Source of the DNA: JACVRW01 sp963812415
GTDB taxonomy: Bacteria > Actinomycetota > Thermoleophilia > Solirubrobacterales > Thermoleophilaceae
Assembly (NCBI GenBank): GCA_963812415.1
Contig: CAWEVH010000032.1
Coordinates: forward strand, 62,001-126,000
Direction of reading: 5' to 3'
Length of the DNA: 64,000 bases
Under the pieces are notes generated by a model. It did no database searches. It saw only the letters and a program-made list of their open reading frames with translations, and was not told the DNA's origin. The first letter of the stretch is position 1. Each line of letters opens with the position of its first letter. Of the stretch, positions 34,949 to 44,558 are shown one piece after another. The translations under genes and the position numbers were made by a program.

Positions 34949-35618
34949 CCGAGCGTCAGCGAGCGCTGACCGTCGAGGCCGTCCAGGCGCCGCACGAGCC
35001 GCGCCGAGTGATGCAGCGCGAAGGCGAGCGAGCGGCGTAACGGCTCGCCGCGCTGAGCCGGGCCGGTCCAGTACGGGGCGCCCGCCAGCACCGTCGCCAG
35101 CGCGCTGAAGTATCCACCCCGGGGCTCGAGCCGCTCGACGCGGAAGCCCGTTTGCTCGAGCACGTGGCGCAGACCGTGCGACGTGAAGCGCCAGTAGTCG
35201 TGGGGCTCCTCGTGCAGTGGCCACAGGAGCGGCGCGGTGAGCCAGAGCCGACCGCCGGGCACGAGCACCCGGAGCAGCTCTCCGGCCACCCTGGCCGGAT
35301 CGGCGACGTGCTCGAGCACCTGCGTGTTGAGCACCGCGTCGAAGCTCGCGTCGGGGACCGGCAGCTGCTCCAGCGACGCCACGATGTCCGCCGTGCGGGC
35401 GCCCGGGATGCACCGAGCCCGTCCAGTCGGCGGTCACGTACTCGCAGTGCGCGAAGAGCTCCCGGTAGGGGGCGGTGCCCGCACCGGCGTCGAGCACTCG
35501 CGCGCCGGGGCCGAGGCTCGCCGCCGCCTCGCGCATCAGAGCCAGTATCGGCTCGCCGCTCCGTCGGCATCTCCGCGACGAAGCGTTCGAGCGCCGCCGA
35601 CGAGGGCGGGGCGCTCAC
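34918..35618 (-). pseudogene. Class I methyltransferase, last gene of the minus-strand operon, two frameshifts
   Basis: GTG 35618 overlaps the upstream stop. Pieces: 'ALERFVAEMPTERR', 'LGPGARVLDAGAGTAPYRELFAHCEYVTADWTGSVHPG' (SAM motif I), then from about 35400 the clean frame 'VASLEQLPVPDASFDAVLNTQVLEHVADPARVAGELLRVLVPGGRLWLTAPLLWPLHEEPHDYWRFT', where 'PHDYWRFT' is a frequent motif of cluster-linked methyltransferases. Shifts fall near 35550 and 35400. Total about 230 aa. Terminal gene of the 15-gene block. Confidence 0.75.
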
Positions 35619-36386
35619 GACGGCCGCCGGAACACGCCGAGCAGATAGCACGAGAAGAGCCGGTGGTCGACGTGGTCTGCGCGGCCGAGGCGCCGGTAGG
35701 CGAGGCCCGCGCGGATGAGCGCCTTGGCAAGCAGCCGGGCCGGGGTGCGTCCGGAACGCGCCGGGGTGATCAGCGCGGGCTCGAAACCCCCGAAGTAGCC
35801 GAGGTGCTCGAGCTGCAGGCCGCGCTAGCGGCGGCCAGCCGCCGGAACAGCGCGGGCTCATCGCGGCGAGGTTGTGAAGCCGCAGGTAGGAGGGGTCCGC
35901 GAGCCACTGCGGCCCCGGTTCAGCCCGCGCAGGTTCGGAACCCCGAGCGCCAAGCCGTCCGCCGGGGGCGACGAACTCGACGTGGCGGTCGAAGGCCGCC
36001 TCGAGATCGTCGAAGTGCTCGATGAAGCCGAGCGAGAGCACCAGGTCGTGGGGCTCGGGCTCGAGCTCGAAGAAGTCGGCCTCGTAGATCGTCCCGTCGA
36101 GCCCGCGGCATCGAGGTTCGCGCGCGACAGCGCGGCGCCCTTCGCGCTGTACTCGACGCCGGAGACCGCGCGCCGAAGCGCTCGGCGTAGAAGAGCAGCC
36201 ACTTGGCCGGCGCACAGCCGATCTCGATCACGCTCTGGCCGCGCCTCCACCGGCGCGTGCGCCGCGAGCTCCCGCGCCACTGCCGCGATCGAAGGTGAAG
36301 GCCGGGTCGGGGCGGCAGGGCACCTGGGCTCGGCCCAGTAGAACTCGTTCTCCCAGAAGCCGCTTGTCGGCGAGATTGGTGACCAT
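35615..36386 (-). pseudogene. Class I methyltransferase, heavily frameshifted
   Basis: ATG 36386 begins 'MVTNLADK'. Fragments in all three frames can be read as one protein: 'NEFYWAEPR', 'ARELAAHAPVEA', 'QSVIEIGCAPAKWLLFYAERFGA' (SAM motif I), 'SGVEYSAKGAALSRANLDAAG', 'TIYEADFFELEPEPHDLVLSLGFIEHFDDLEAAFDRHVEFVAPGG' (motifs II and III), 'VPNLRG', 'QWLADPSYLRLHNLAAMSP' and 'DHVDHRLFSCYLLGVFRRPS'. At least seven shifts occur in 770 bp. The order and content are fully those of an intact enzyme, so I consider sequencing error more likely than decay. Confidence 0.6.
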
Positions 36387-36404
36387 GGACGCAGGCGAGG
36401 GTAC

Positions 36405-38119
36405 TCAGGGCAGGGGAGCCGCGCGCTGGACAGCTCTCCAGGAGGTCGCAGACCGCGTCGGTCGCGCCCGGGCGGGCGCCCAGCGCCTCGAGCATCTCCG
36501 CCTGACCGGCCACGACTCCGACCCGCGTCGACGGCGGCCGCGAGCAGCTCGGCGAGCGCGTCGGCGTCCCGAGCGACGGGAACGGAGCCGCCGTCGAAGG
36601 GCCAGGGCCGCTCGAGGCCCTCCACGTCGAGGTAGACCACCGGCACGCCCTGGCCGGCCGGCCTGCAGCGTCGCGGTCGACATCGCGCCGACGCAGGCGT
36701 CCACTCCGCTCAGCAGCGGCTCGATCGGCGCTGGCCGCGTCGACCTCCAGCATCAGGCCGCTCGGCCATGGACATGCGGCCTCGGCGCCGTGGCTGCTCG
36801 GGATGGGGGCGGATCACCGCGGTGCTGCCCGGTCGCGCCGCGGCGACGCCTCGAGCGCCACCGCGAGGTGCCGCTGACTCACCCGCTCGGGGACTCGTGC
36901 GGACAGCCGCGAGTGGTAGTCCACGAGCACGAGCGTGCGGTCGCGCCGGGCGGCGCGCCCGACCGGCGCCGGCGCGAGTGCTCGGCGCCGGGATTTCCGG
37001 TTACGACGCGGCCGCGCTTGCGACGCTGCCCGGAGGATCCGCTCGTCGCGCTCCGACCAGAGCGCCGCGACGTCGACGCGCGGTCTTGTCGCGGCACGCC
37101 AGCTCGGCGTCGTAGCCGTGCTGCACGAGCAGGGAGGGTACGCCGGCGCGGCGCGCGCCTCCTCGACGAGCGCGGCCATCGCGGGCGGCTCGTCGAAGGG
37201 CACCATGAGGGCGCGCACCGGTCCCGCGCGCGAAGATCCGGCGGGCGCGCCGGGCCGCCGCGAGCAGCGCCGGGCGCGTGGTCGCGCACGATACGAGAGC
37301 GCCCAGGCGTCGAGCGCCGCGTCGAGCGCGTCTGCCTCGCACCGGGTCTCGCGCCGCCGCGTCCAGGGCGCTCGCGACCTGCGTCGCGTCGCACGGCGGC
37401 GGGCGCGGGCGCCCGGGTGGCCGAGCCAGCCGCCGCGCATCGCCGTCTCGAGCGTCGACGCGCCGGCTCAGTCCCGGCAGCAGGATGCCCCGACGCCACG
37501 GGCCGGTGCGCCCGTCCCGCGGCTGGCGAGCCGGCGGAACACCGGCGTCAGGTTCCAGTAGGGAACGCAGACGACGCTCACCGCGGACCCGGCGCGGGGA
37601 GGCCCAGCGCCGCGGCGGCGCGGACCGCCAGCGGCGCCGGGCGCCAGCGCAGGGTCGGGCCGCCCGGTGCCTCCGGGCTCACCTCGACCGGCGGCGACCC
37701 CCTCGCGCGCCGCGACGCGCCCGGCACGCACGCCGTGCCATCTCCGCCGCCACGCCATCGCAGGGTCAGCCGCGCGCGCCGGCGGTCTCGAGCGCGCGCG
37801 GAAGGCCGATCTCGATCCGCGCGGCGGGGACGAAGCACTGCGCGAGCGAGCTCGAGCTCGCAGATCGAGATCAGGTCGAGGCCCTCGACGGTCAGGGCGC
37901 CGCGCGCGGCTCGCGCCAGCGCTCGAATCGCTCGCGCGCCGCTCGGTCGACGAGCGCGCGAGTCGCGCTCGTCGAGGTGGTCGTCCAGCGCCGCTCCGCG
38001 CGGCACGCTCATGCCGTGCTCGAGCGGGAGCTCGAGCACCAGGTCGCGTCCGGCCACGGCGCGCGCGCCCGGCGAGGCCGACCAGACCGACAGCGTCCGG
38101 CCTGCGGAGGCGCGGCCAT
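36405..38119 (-). pseudogene. GT-B-like surface polysaccharide biosynthesis protein, heavily frameshifted
   Basis: Starts at ATG 38119, 4 nt after the upstream stop. Readable fragments: 'VAGRDLVLELPLEHGMSVPRGAALDDHLDERDSRA', 'TVEGLDLISICELELA', 'TRPALLAAARRARRIFA', 'VRALMVPFDEPPAMAALVEEARAAGVPSLLVQHGYDAEL', 'ALWSERDERILRA', 'TLVLVDYHSRLSARV', 'VSQRHLAVALEA', 'GVDACVGAMSTATLQAG' and 'PVVYLDVEGLERPWPFDGGSVPVARDADALAELLAAAVDAG'. 'LLVQHG', the 'S.R....LA..L' region and the final 'STA..QA...GVPVVYLD' resemble CDP-glycerol transferase or UDP-GlcNAc 2-epimerase-like GT-B folds found near NeuB genes. About ten or more indels. The function is uncertain. Confidence 0.5.
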
Positions 38120-38123
38120 CCGC

Positions 38124-38949
38124 TCAGACCACGAAGGCCGCCAGCGTGTACTTCGTGCTGGGCTCGCGCACGCGCTCGAGCCGGACGAGCGAGAACCCGG
38201 CGCGGACGGCCAGCAGCGCCAGCGAGGCGGCGCTGAAGACGTGCAGGTGCTCGATGAAGAACTCCTCGCGCCCCGGCCCCTCGGCCGCGGCGGCCTCCCC
38301 GTCCGGCACCTCGACGTAGACGACGCCGTCCGCTCGGCCATGGAACGCGCGCGCCCGCGCCAGCATCGCCACCGGGTCCGCGACGTGCTCGAGCACCTTG
38401 TTGAAGGTCACCAGGTCGTAGCGTGCCGAGGTCCGCCGCGGTCGCGAAGTCGGCCTGAACCGCCTCGACGCCGACCACGTCGGCGGCGTGGCGCACGCTC
38501 GCGCGGGTCCGGGTCGAGCGCGGTGCAGGTCCAGCCCGCCTCCTTCATCCGGGCCGGGAACACGCCCAGCCCGCTGCCCACGTCGAGCAGCGGTGCCGCG
38601 CTCGCGCGCCGCGGCGCTCGGACCAGAAGCGCTCGATGCGCTCCACCCGCTGCGACGTTGTCCGAGCGTTCGGGCGGCAGGCCCATGATCCGCTCGAAGC
38701 TCTCGCGCAGCCGGTCGCCGGCGTAGGTCGAGTCCATGTACTCGCCCTCGTAGAGCCGGTCCAGGTCGAGCTCGTGCACGGCCACGAAGTGCCCGCAGGT
38801 CGCGCAGCGCCGGTACTCGCGCTCGTAGCGCTCGCCCGCGCGCAGCGGGAACGGCGGTCTCGCCCTCCGGCGGCTCCGTCGTACCGGAACGCCGTCTCGA
38901 GCCGCTCGCGAGCCGCAGAGTGGACAGCTCGTCGGACGGCCCGGCTCAC
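38124..38949 (-). pseudogene. Zinc-ribbon class I methyltransferase, several frameshifts
   Basis: GTG 38949 overlaps the NeuB stop (GTGA). An N-terminal zinc ribbon is split between frames: 'CPLCGSR', 'LETAFRYDGA', then 'YRRCATCGHFVAVHELDLDRLYEGEYMDSTYAGDRLRESFERIMGLPPERSDNV'. Catalytic fragments are 'LLDVGSGLGVFPARMKEAGWTCTALDPDP' (SAM motif I and acidic strand), then the clean C-terminus 'TFNKVLEHVADPVAMLARARAFHGRADGVVYVEVPDGEAAA' and 'REEFFIEHLHVFSAASLALLAVRAGFSLVRLERV'. The layout matches methyltransferases with a CxxC...CxxC head used in modified-sugar pathways. Five or so indels. Confidence 0.65.
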
Positions 38950-39972
38950 GCCAGGTGCTCCTCCAGGATCGCCTCGCCGCGCGCCACGGCGCGCCCGAGC
39001 GGCCGGCCCACCAGCGCGGCCTCCTGCCCGGGCGCGAGGCCGTCGCGCGGGCGCATCCAGGTCAGGTCCTCCGCGGCGAGGACGCTGCCCGGCCGGGAGG
39101 TCGCGGGCGGCCACGATCGCGCGCCGGACGGCGTCGCGCAGCTCCTCCTCCGCCGGCTGGACTCGCTTGTCCGGCGATCCGCGCAGCACCTTCGCGCGGC
39201 CGACGGCGCGTCACCAGCTCGCGCAGCTCGTCCGGGGTGGCCGACAGCTGGTGGTCGCGGAAGTCGGAGAAGTCGTGCGCCAGCGTGACGTGCTTCTCGA
39301 GGATGCACGCGCCGAGCGTCGCCGCCAGCACGCAGGCCTCGATGCCGAGCGTGTGGTCCGAGTAGCCGATCGGGCAGCCGAGCTCGCGAGCGAGCATCGG
39401 GATCGCGGCCAGGTTCACCTGCTCGGGCGGGCACGGATACGCGGTGACGGCGTGGAGGAAGGCGAGGCCCGCGCCGGCGCCGCGCTCCGCGCGGCGGCCC
39501 TCGATCCGCGTCTTGACCGCGCGCGAATCCCGTCGAGGTCGAGCAGCCCCGTCGACACGATCAGCGGCCGGTCGCTGTCGGCGAGCCGGTCGAGCAGCGG
39601 CACGAAGTCGTTGTCGCCCGACGCGACCTTGTAGGCGTCCACGAGCGGCTCGAGCAGCTCGGCGCTGCCGAGGTCGAGCGGCGTGCTGACGAACAGCACG
39701 CCCGAGCTCGTGGGCGAGCTCGGCGAGGGACGCGCACCTCGTCCGGGGCGAGCTCGAAGCGCTCGAGCTGCGCGATAGCGGCGCTCGTCCTGCCGGCGCA
39801 CGAAGTCGCTCGACGCGGAAGGTCTGCAGCTTGACGGCGTCGAGCGCCGGCGTCGGCCGCCGCGCCGGATCAGCTCGCGCGCGACGCCTGGATCGCCCTC
39901 GTGGTTGTTGCCGAGCTCCGCAACCACGAGCGGGCGCTCGCCGACCTCGAACGGCCCGATCCGCACCGTCAC
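38946..39972 (-). pseudogene. neuB: NeuB-family nonulosonate synthase with SAF domain, several frameshifts
   Basis: GTG 39972 begins 'TVRIGPFEVGERPLVVAELGNNHEGDPGVARELI', the NeuB barrel opening. Later fragments: 'FVRRQDERR', 'LGVLFVSTPLDLGSAELLEPLVDAYKVASGDNDFVPLLDRLADSDRPLIVSTGLLDLDGI', 'NLAAIPMLARELGCPIGYSDHTLGIEACVLAATLGACILEKHVTL' (GYSDHT and EKH are strictly typical), 'DFSDFRDHQLSATPDELRELV', 'LRGSPDKRVQPAEEELRDAVRRAIVAARDLPAG' and a C-terminal SAF (antifreeze-like) domain 'DLTWMRPRDGLAPGQEAALVGRPL'. NeuB enzymes condense a 6-carbon N-acyl sugar with phosphoenolpyruvate to give a nonulosonic acid. Which one (Neu5Ac, legionaminate, pseudaminate or a variant) cannot be told here. About five or more indels. 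Confidence 0.8.
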
Positions 39973-40712
39973 TCCCCTCCGACGTGCATGTGCAGGCTGT
40001 AGCCGGTTCGCTCCACTCGGAAGCCCAGCCGCTCGTACATGCGAGTAGCGCGTACGTTGGCAGCCTGCGTGCCCACGCGCATCATCTCGCCCCCGCGCGG
40101 CGGCGTCGGCGGCGACGCGTGAGCGTCAGCGCCCGCGCGACGCCGCGACCGCGCAGCTCCTCCGGATACGGCCACGAGATCGATCACCCGCGCCGGCGGA
40201 TCGGAGTCACGCGTCCTCGAGCACCGCGAGGAAGCCGGCCGGGCGCCCGTCCACGAGTCGCCACCAGCAGCTCCTCGCCGCGCAGCGCCGCGAAGGTAGC
40301 TGTCGATCCAGTCGCGCTTGATCCGGTCGGCCAGCGCGCCGGCGGGATCGCCGGATCGAGGTGGAAGCGCGAGTAGCGGAAGCTCGTCCCCGGCGATGTG
40401 CGAGCAGCCGCTCGCGCGTGCTCCGGAGCGCGCGCGGTCGACCTCGACGGCATCCGATCGGGCGCCGTCGATCGAGCGCGGGCTCCGCCTCGAGCGTCAC
40501 CGCGACGTCGACCGGGTACATGCCGGCAGCGCACAGGGCGCGGACGCCCTCGACGGCGGTCGTGGGCAGCTTGGCCTGGTACATCGCCGCCGTCTGCGCC
40601 GACCGCGGTGCTCCTCGAGCTCGCTCGACCGCCGGAGCTGAAGCGCCGGCCGGACCGTGAACACCGGGTAGCCGAGGCGCTCGGACAGCCAGCCGTCCTC
40701 AGCGATCGGCAC
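39969..40712 (-). pseudogene. GNAT N-acetyltransferase for the modified-sugar pathway, heavily frameshifted
   Basis: GTG 40712, 15 nt after the epimerase stop. Fragments: 'PIAEDGWLSERLGYPVFTV', 'AMYQAKLPTTAVEGVRALCAAGMYPVDVAVTLEAEP', 'SFRYSRFHLDPAIPPA', 'EELLVARVDGRPAGFLAVLED' type strand, and 'VIDLVAVS' followed by 'EMMRVGTQAANVRATRMYERLGFRVERTGYSLHMHVGGE'. 'LVAV..' then 'VGTQAANVRATRMYERLGF' is the acetyl-CoA binding and terminal motif of GNAT proteins. The N-terminal half resembles WecD-type sugar acetyltransferases. The likely role is N-acylation of an amino-sugar intermediate ahead of NeuB. Six or more indels. Confidence 0.6.
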
Positions 40713-40727
40713 GGCGCCGCCCGCCGC

Positions 40728-41759
40728 CTAGGCTCGCGACAGGACGCCGCCCGAGGTCAGCTCGCGGTACCACGCGACGTACCGGTCAAGGCCGTCCTCG
40801 AGCGAGGTACCTGGCTCGTAGCCGATCAGCCGGCGCGCCTTCTCGATGTCCAGCGTCCCGCGGTAGGGACGCAGGGCGTCGCGCCCCACGAACTCCACCT
40901 CGACCTCGGGGAAGTGCTCCTGGATCAGCGCGATCAGGTCGGACAGCGACCGTGACCGGCCCGCCGTGATGTTGAAGACCTCGTTGCGGGACGCCGGGTT
41001 GGCGATCGCGCGGACGACGCCGTCCACCACGTCTCCCACGTAGGAGAAGTCGAGCCGCTCGTCGCCATCGCCGTCCACCCGCAGCTTCGAGCCCACCAGC
41101 GCGCTCTCGATGAAGACCTGGCTGACGCGGCGGCTGACGCAGCCAGGGCCGTACAGGGCCGACGGCCGGATGATCGTGTAGTCGAGGTCGAAGACCTGCT
41201 TGTAGGCGATCACGATCTTCTCGCCGGCGAACTTGAGGGCGCCGTAGATGCCGAGCGGCTCGCACGGCTCCTCCTCGGTCACCGCCGGCTTGCGGAAGTC
41301 GCCATAGACCATCGATGAGGAGAAGTAGACGAAGTGGTCCGCGTAGTCGCGCGCCCAGTCGAGTGAGTTCTCGAGCGTGCGCAGTGAGTGGCCGAACGTG
41401 GACATCGGGTCCTTGTTCGAGTGGCCGGCGTGGGCGATGGCGGCCAGGTGCACCACGACCTGCGGCTGGATGTCGCTGAGCTGGCGGGACAGGCGGTGGT
41501 AGTCGCGCGCGTCCTCGACGTACAGAGGGATCCCGCCGGCCCGCAGCTTCTCGAAGCGCTGGTTCAGGATCGCCAGGTACAGATCACGGTTCTCGCTGCC
41601 CGGCTGCATCGCTGTGTACTGGACGAGGTTGTTGACGGTGAGGCCGTCGATCACGTGCACGTCGGCGCCCTCGTCGGCGAGCCGGAGGGCGAGGTGGTGG
41701 CCGATGAAGCCGGCGCCTCCCACGAGAGCGATCCGCTTGCCGGCGAGCCCTTCCATCAC
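40728..41759 (-). CDS. NAD-dependent nucleotide-sugar epimerase/dehydratase (extended SDR)
   Basis: 343 aa; GTG 41759 followed directly by ATG 41756, either may be the start. The Rossmann motif is 'RIALVGGAGFIGHHLALRLADEGADVHVIDG'. The active site is 'FVYFSSSMVYGDFRKPAVTEEEPCEPLGIYGALKFAGEK', with catalytic Ser and YxxxK (YGALK). Then 'SALYGPGCVSRRVSQVFIESALVG' and 'DERLDFSYVGDVVDGVVRAIANP'. 'FNITAGRSRSLSDLI' is typical of GDP/UDP-sugar epimerases. It overlaps the aminotransferase stop. It is the last undamaged gene before the frameshift-rich stretch. Substrate unknown; an NDP-hexose or NDP-amino sugar is likely. Confidence 0.9.
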   Translation of the reverse strand: MMEGLAGKRIALVGGAGFIGHHLALRLADEGADVHVIDGLTVNNLVQYTAMQPGSENRDLYLAILNQRFEKLRAGGIPLYVEDARDYHRLSRQLSDIQPQVVVHLAAIAHAGHSNKDPMSTFGHSLRTLENSLDWARDYADHFVYFSSSMVYGDFRKPAVTEEEPCEPLGIYGALKFAGEKIVIAYKQVFDLDYTIIRPSALYGPGCVSRRVSQVFIESALVGSKLRVDGDGDERLDFSYVGDVVDGVVRAIANPASRNEVFNITAGRSRSLSDLIALIQEHFPEVEVEFVGRDALRPYRGTLDIEKARRLIGYEPGTSLEDGLDRYVAWYRELTSGGVLSRA

Positions 41760-42925
41760 CGGACCTCCGACATCACGTCGCGGACGTTGGAAACCATGAA
41801 ATCGATGTCGCCTTCCTGAAGGTGGGGGCCGACCGGGAATGCGATCGACCGCGTGCTGATCCGTGTGGCCTCCGGACAGGAGCGCTCACCGAAACCGTAT
41901 GTCTCCCTGTAGTAGAGCGTGTCCGGAAGCGACTTCGGATAGTAGACGCTGGTACCGATACCTCTGCTCTTCAGCTCGTCGATGATGTGCTCGCGAGGTG
42001 AGGCGAGGTCCTCGTCGAGCACCGCGCTCAGGCAGTAGTGGGAGGAGCGCCGGTCGCCGTCGTGTCCGGTCTCGAGCACGCGCAGGCCGGGCACGTCCGC
42101 GAGGCCGTCGTAGAGGGCGTCGAAGTTGCGCTCGCGGACCTCGAGGAAATCCGGCAGGCGCCTGAGCTGCTCCACACCGATGGCGGCGCCGACCTCTCCG
42201 AGGCGGTAGTTCAGACCGAGCCGCTCGATCTCGTAGGCGCCCGTGTGGCGGCGGTCGGCAAGCACGCTCTTGTCGATCCCGAAGGCGCGCTGTTTGCCCA
42301 CCCGGTCCGCCACGTGCTCGTGTCGGGTGATGACCATGCCCCCCTCGCCCGTCGTGATGTGCTTGACGGGGTAGAACGAGAAGCAGCCGATGTCCCCGAG
42401 CAGACCGAGATGTGTCCCGCCTGCGGAGGCCCCGAGGGCAACGGCGCAGTCCTCTACGACGAACAGCCCGTGCCGCTTCGCAAGCGCCAGCACCGGCTCC
42501 ATGTCGAGCGGCCGGCCGAGGTAGTGCACCACGCTGATGCCCTTGGTGCGCTCGCTCACGAGGCCCTCCAGCAGCGAGAGGTCGATGTTGCCGGTGCGCG
42601 GGTCGGCGTCCACGAACACCGGCCGGGCGCCCGTGACCTCCACTGCGTGCGCGCCGGCAACGTGCGTCTGCGCGGGTACGAGCACCTCATCGCCGGGCCC
42701 GAGCTCGAACGCCCACGACGCGAGGTGGAGGGCGGCCATGCAGGTGGCGGTCGCGATCGCGTGAGGCGCGCCGGTGAACTCGGCGAAGGCGGCCTCGAAG
42801 TCCCGGACGCGCGGGCCGTGCGTGAGGATGTCGCCCTCGAGCACGGCGGCGGCCGCGGCACGCTCGGCGTCCCCGAGCATCGGCCGCCCGAACGGGATCT
42901 GGCGTGTGGTGGTCTCGCCGCTCAT
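41756..42925 (-). CDS. DegT/DnrJ/EryC1 family PLP aminotransferase
   Basis: 389 aa from ATG 42925. Typical blocks: 'RQIPFGRPMLGDAERAAAAAVLEGDILTHGPRVRDFEAAFAEFTG', 'TATCMAALHLA', 'GDEVLVPAQTHVAGAHAVEVTGARPVFVDADPRTGNIDL', 'GLFVVEDCAVALGAS', 'FSFYPVKHITTGEGGMVITR' (PLP lysine in PVKH), and 'LNYRLGEVGAAIGVEQLRRL'. It aminates a keto-sugar nucleotide, probably the product of a neighbouring epimerase or dehydrogenase. It overlaps both neighbours by 4 nt. The 'HVAGAHAVEVTGA' block is closer to LegC/PseC-like relatives than to WecE, but this does not fix the substrate. Confidence 0.9.
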   Translation of the reverse strand: MSGETTTRQIPFGRPMLGDAERAAAAAVLEGDILTHGPRVRDFEAAFAEFTGAPHAIATATCMAALHLASWAFELGPGDEVLVPAQTHVAGAHAVEVTGARPVFVDADPRTGNIDLSLLEGLVSERTKGISVVHYLGRPLDMEPVLALAKRHGLFVVEDCAVALGASAGGTHLGLLGDIGCFSFYPVKHITTGEGGMVITRHEHVADRVGKQRAFGIDKSVLADRRHTGAYEIERLGLNYRLGEVGAAIGVEQLRRLPDFLEVRERNFDALYDGLADVPGLRVLETGHDGDRRSSHYCLSAVLDEDLASPREHIIDELKSRGIGTSVYYPKSLPDTLYYRETYGFGERSCPEATRISTRSIAFPVGPHLQEGDIDFMVSNVRDVMSEVR

Positions 42926-43920
42926 CGGCCGTGCAGGCTAGTGGGAGCCCCGGTGCGGTGTGCCCGCTCGATCGCGAACAGGACGTCCATCGTGCGAAAG
43001 ACCTCCTCCTCCGAGACGTCCGGCGGCGTTTCGCGCAGGATCGCCTCGGCGAACGAGTGGATCAGGTCGCCCTTGTGCACGCCCGGGTAGGCGGTGTCGA
43101 GCCGGGTGGCCTGCGGGTCGCGGCGGTCGCCCGTCCACAGCGTCGCGTCGGGCGATCCGTTGACGAACGTCCCGTCGGTGCCGAAGACCTTGACGGCGTG
43201 GAAGTGGGGGTGCAGGCAGCCGAAGTTGGCGGCCACCTTGGCGACCATGCCGTCCTCCAGCTGAAGCAGCGTGACCACGAGGTCGTCGAAGCGAAACGGC
43301 GTGTCCTCGGAGACGATCCGGTTTGACGCTGTGGCCGACACGCTCGCCACCTGCGAGCCGGTCAGCCACAGCAGCAGGTCGATCAGGTGGACGCCGCCGC
43401 TCAGCATCACGGAGTAGAAGGGCTCACGTCCCCGCCATCCCTCGGTGAGCTTCCAGAGCCGCCCGTACTCGTAGTCGAGCTCGGCGTAGTACAGCCGCCC
43501 CAGGTCGCCGCGGCGGATGCGCTCGCGCAGGTCGACGAAGCGGGGCGAGCGGCGCAGCGGAAGGTTTGACGACAGGCGTAGCGCCGGATTCCGGGAGCGG
43601 AGCGCCCGCAGCTCAGCAGCCTCCCCCTCCGCGGTGCACAGCGGCTTTTCGACGAAGACGTGCAGGCCGCGCTCGAGGGCGGTCCGGACCTGCTCGAAGT
43701 GGTGCGAGTCATAGGACGCGATGGAAACGACGTCGAGGTCCGCGCCGAGGAGATCATCGGCGCGCTCGAAGCGCTCGCCGGCCGGGTACCGCCGCCCGAC
43801 CTCCTCCAGCCGCCGCGGGTCGAAGTCGCACAGGGCGACCACCTCGCAGTCCGGGTGGCGCTCCCACGCCTCGACGTGCTGCTCGCCGACACCGAGACCG
43901 ATGACGCCTACCCGGAGCAC
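42922..43920 (-). CDS. Gfo/Idh/MocA family oxidoreductase
   Basis: 332 aa from GTG 43920. N-terminal NAD(P) domain: 'RVGVIGLGVGEQHVEAWERHPDCEVVALCDFDPRRLEEV', 'GADLDVVSIASYDSHHFEQVRTALERGLHVFVEKPLCT' with the EKP motif. The C-terminal domain has 'YGRLWKLTEGWRGREPFYSVMLSGGVHLIDLLLWLTG' (GGVHLID). These enzymes oxidise or reduce sugar hydroxyls in amino-sugar pathways. It overlaps the cytidylyltransferase end by 13 nt and the aminotransferase start by 4 nt. Confidence 0.92.
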   Translation of the reverse strand: MLRVGVIGLGVGEQHVEAWERHPDCEVVALCDFDPRRLEEVGRRYPAGERFERADDLLGADLDVVSIASYDSHHFEQVRTALERGLHVFVEKPLCTAEGEAAELRALRSRNPALRLSSNLPLRRSPRFVDLRERIRRGDLGRLYYAELDYEYGRLWKLTEGWRGREPFYSVMLSGGVHLIDLLLWLTGSQVASVSATASNRIVSEDTPFRFDDLVVTLLQLEDGMVAKVAANFGCLHPHFHAVKVFGTDGTFVNGSPDATLWTGDRRDPQATRLDTAYPGVHKGDLIHSFAEAILRETPPDVSEEEVFRTMDVLFAIERAHRTGAPTSLHGR

Positions 43921-44558
43921 AGCTCCACGATCTCGGCAAGCGAGTAGTCCGCGGGCGGGCGGTCCATCCGGGCGAAGAGCGCATCGAGCCGCGCTGCGTC
44001 CTCGTCGGTGTCGAGCGTGAGCCGAAGATGGGACAGGTTGGGGGCGTGCGAGAAGTTGCGCACCTGCAGCTGCTCGTAGAGGACCGGGGTCACGTGCTCG
44101 CGTTCCTCCGGTGCGATCTCAGCCGCTTCGAGCGCCGCCAGCTCGAACGCCTCGACGGACTGGCCGGTGGGGAAAGAGCGCGGCCGGACGTTGGTGACGA
44201 GCGTTCCAGGCTCCCAGAGGGCCGCGGCGCGCAGCACCAGCTCGGGATCGAGGAGCGGGGAGTCGCCGCTGACGCGCACGACCGGGTCGATTCCGTGCTC
44301 GCGTGCGGCGCCGACGAAGCGTGCCGCCACGTCCTCGAGCGCCCCGCGGTGCACTGACACCTCCTCCGCGGCGCAGAAGTCGGCGATCGCGTCGTCGCTC
44401 GGGTGCGCCGAGGTTGCCACGACCAGCGGCATGTCGAGGCGCGTCAGCCGGTCGAGCAGGTGGCCGAGCAGAGGCCGCCCGGCCAGGGGCCGTAGCACCT
44501 TGCCCGGCACGCGCGCGGAGTTCATCCGCGCCTGGACGATCACACCTGCTTCAGCCAT
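43908..44558 (-). CDS. SpsF-like cytidylyltransferase (CMP-sugar activating type)
   Basis: 216 aa from ATG 44558. N-terminus 'GVIVQARMNSARVPGKVLRPLAGRPLLGHLLDRL' is the nucleotide-binding signature of the SpsF/KdsB/NeuA superfamily (QAR-S-R-PGK). It is followed by 'PLVVATSAHPSDDAIADFC', 'VHRGALEDVAARFVGAAREHGIDPVVRVSGDSPLLDPELV' (GDSPLLDP metal site) and 'LRLTLDTDEDAARLDALF'. In a NeuB-containing operon it is the natural candidate for making a CMP-nonulosonate. It overlaps the upstream asparagine-synthetase homologue by 19 nt. Confidence 0.88.
   Translation of the reverse strand: MAEAGVIVQARMNSARVPGKVLRPLAGRPLLGHLLDRLTRLDMPLVVATSAHPSDDAIADFCAAEEVSVHRGALEDVAARFVGAAREHGIDPVVRVSGDSPLLDPELVLRAAALWEPGTLVTNVRPRSFPTGQSVEAFELAALEAAEIAPEEREHVTPVLYEQLQVRNFSHAPNLSHLRLTLDTDEDAARLDALFARMDRPPADYSLAEIVELCSG

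Noticed and set aside
36295..38319. Long plus-strand open frame (674 codons) across the frameshift-rich block
   Set aside because: Composition is Arg/Ala/Gly/Pro-rich without family motifs, and the minus strand carries recognisable protein pieces throughout.
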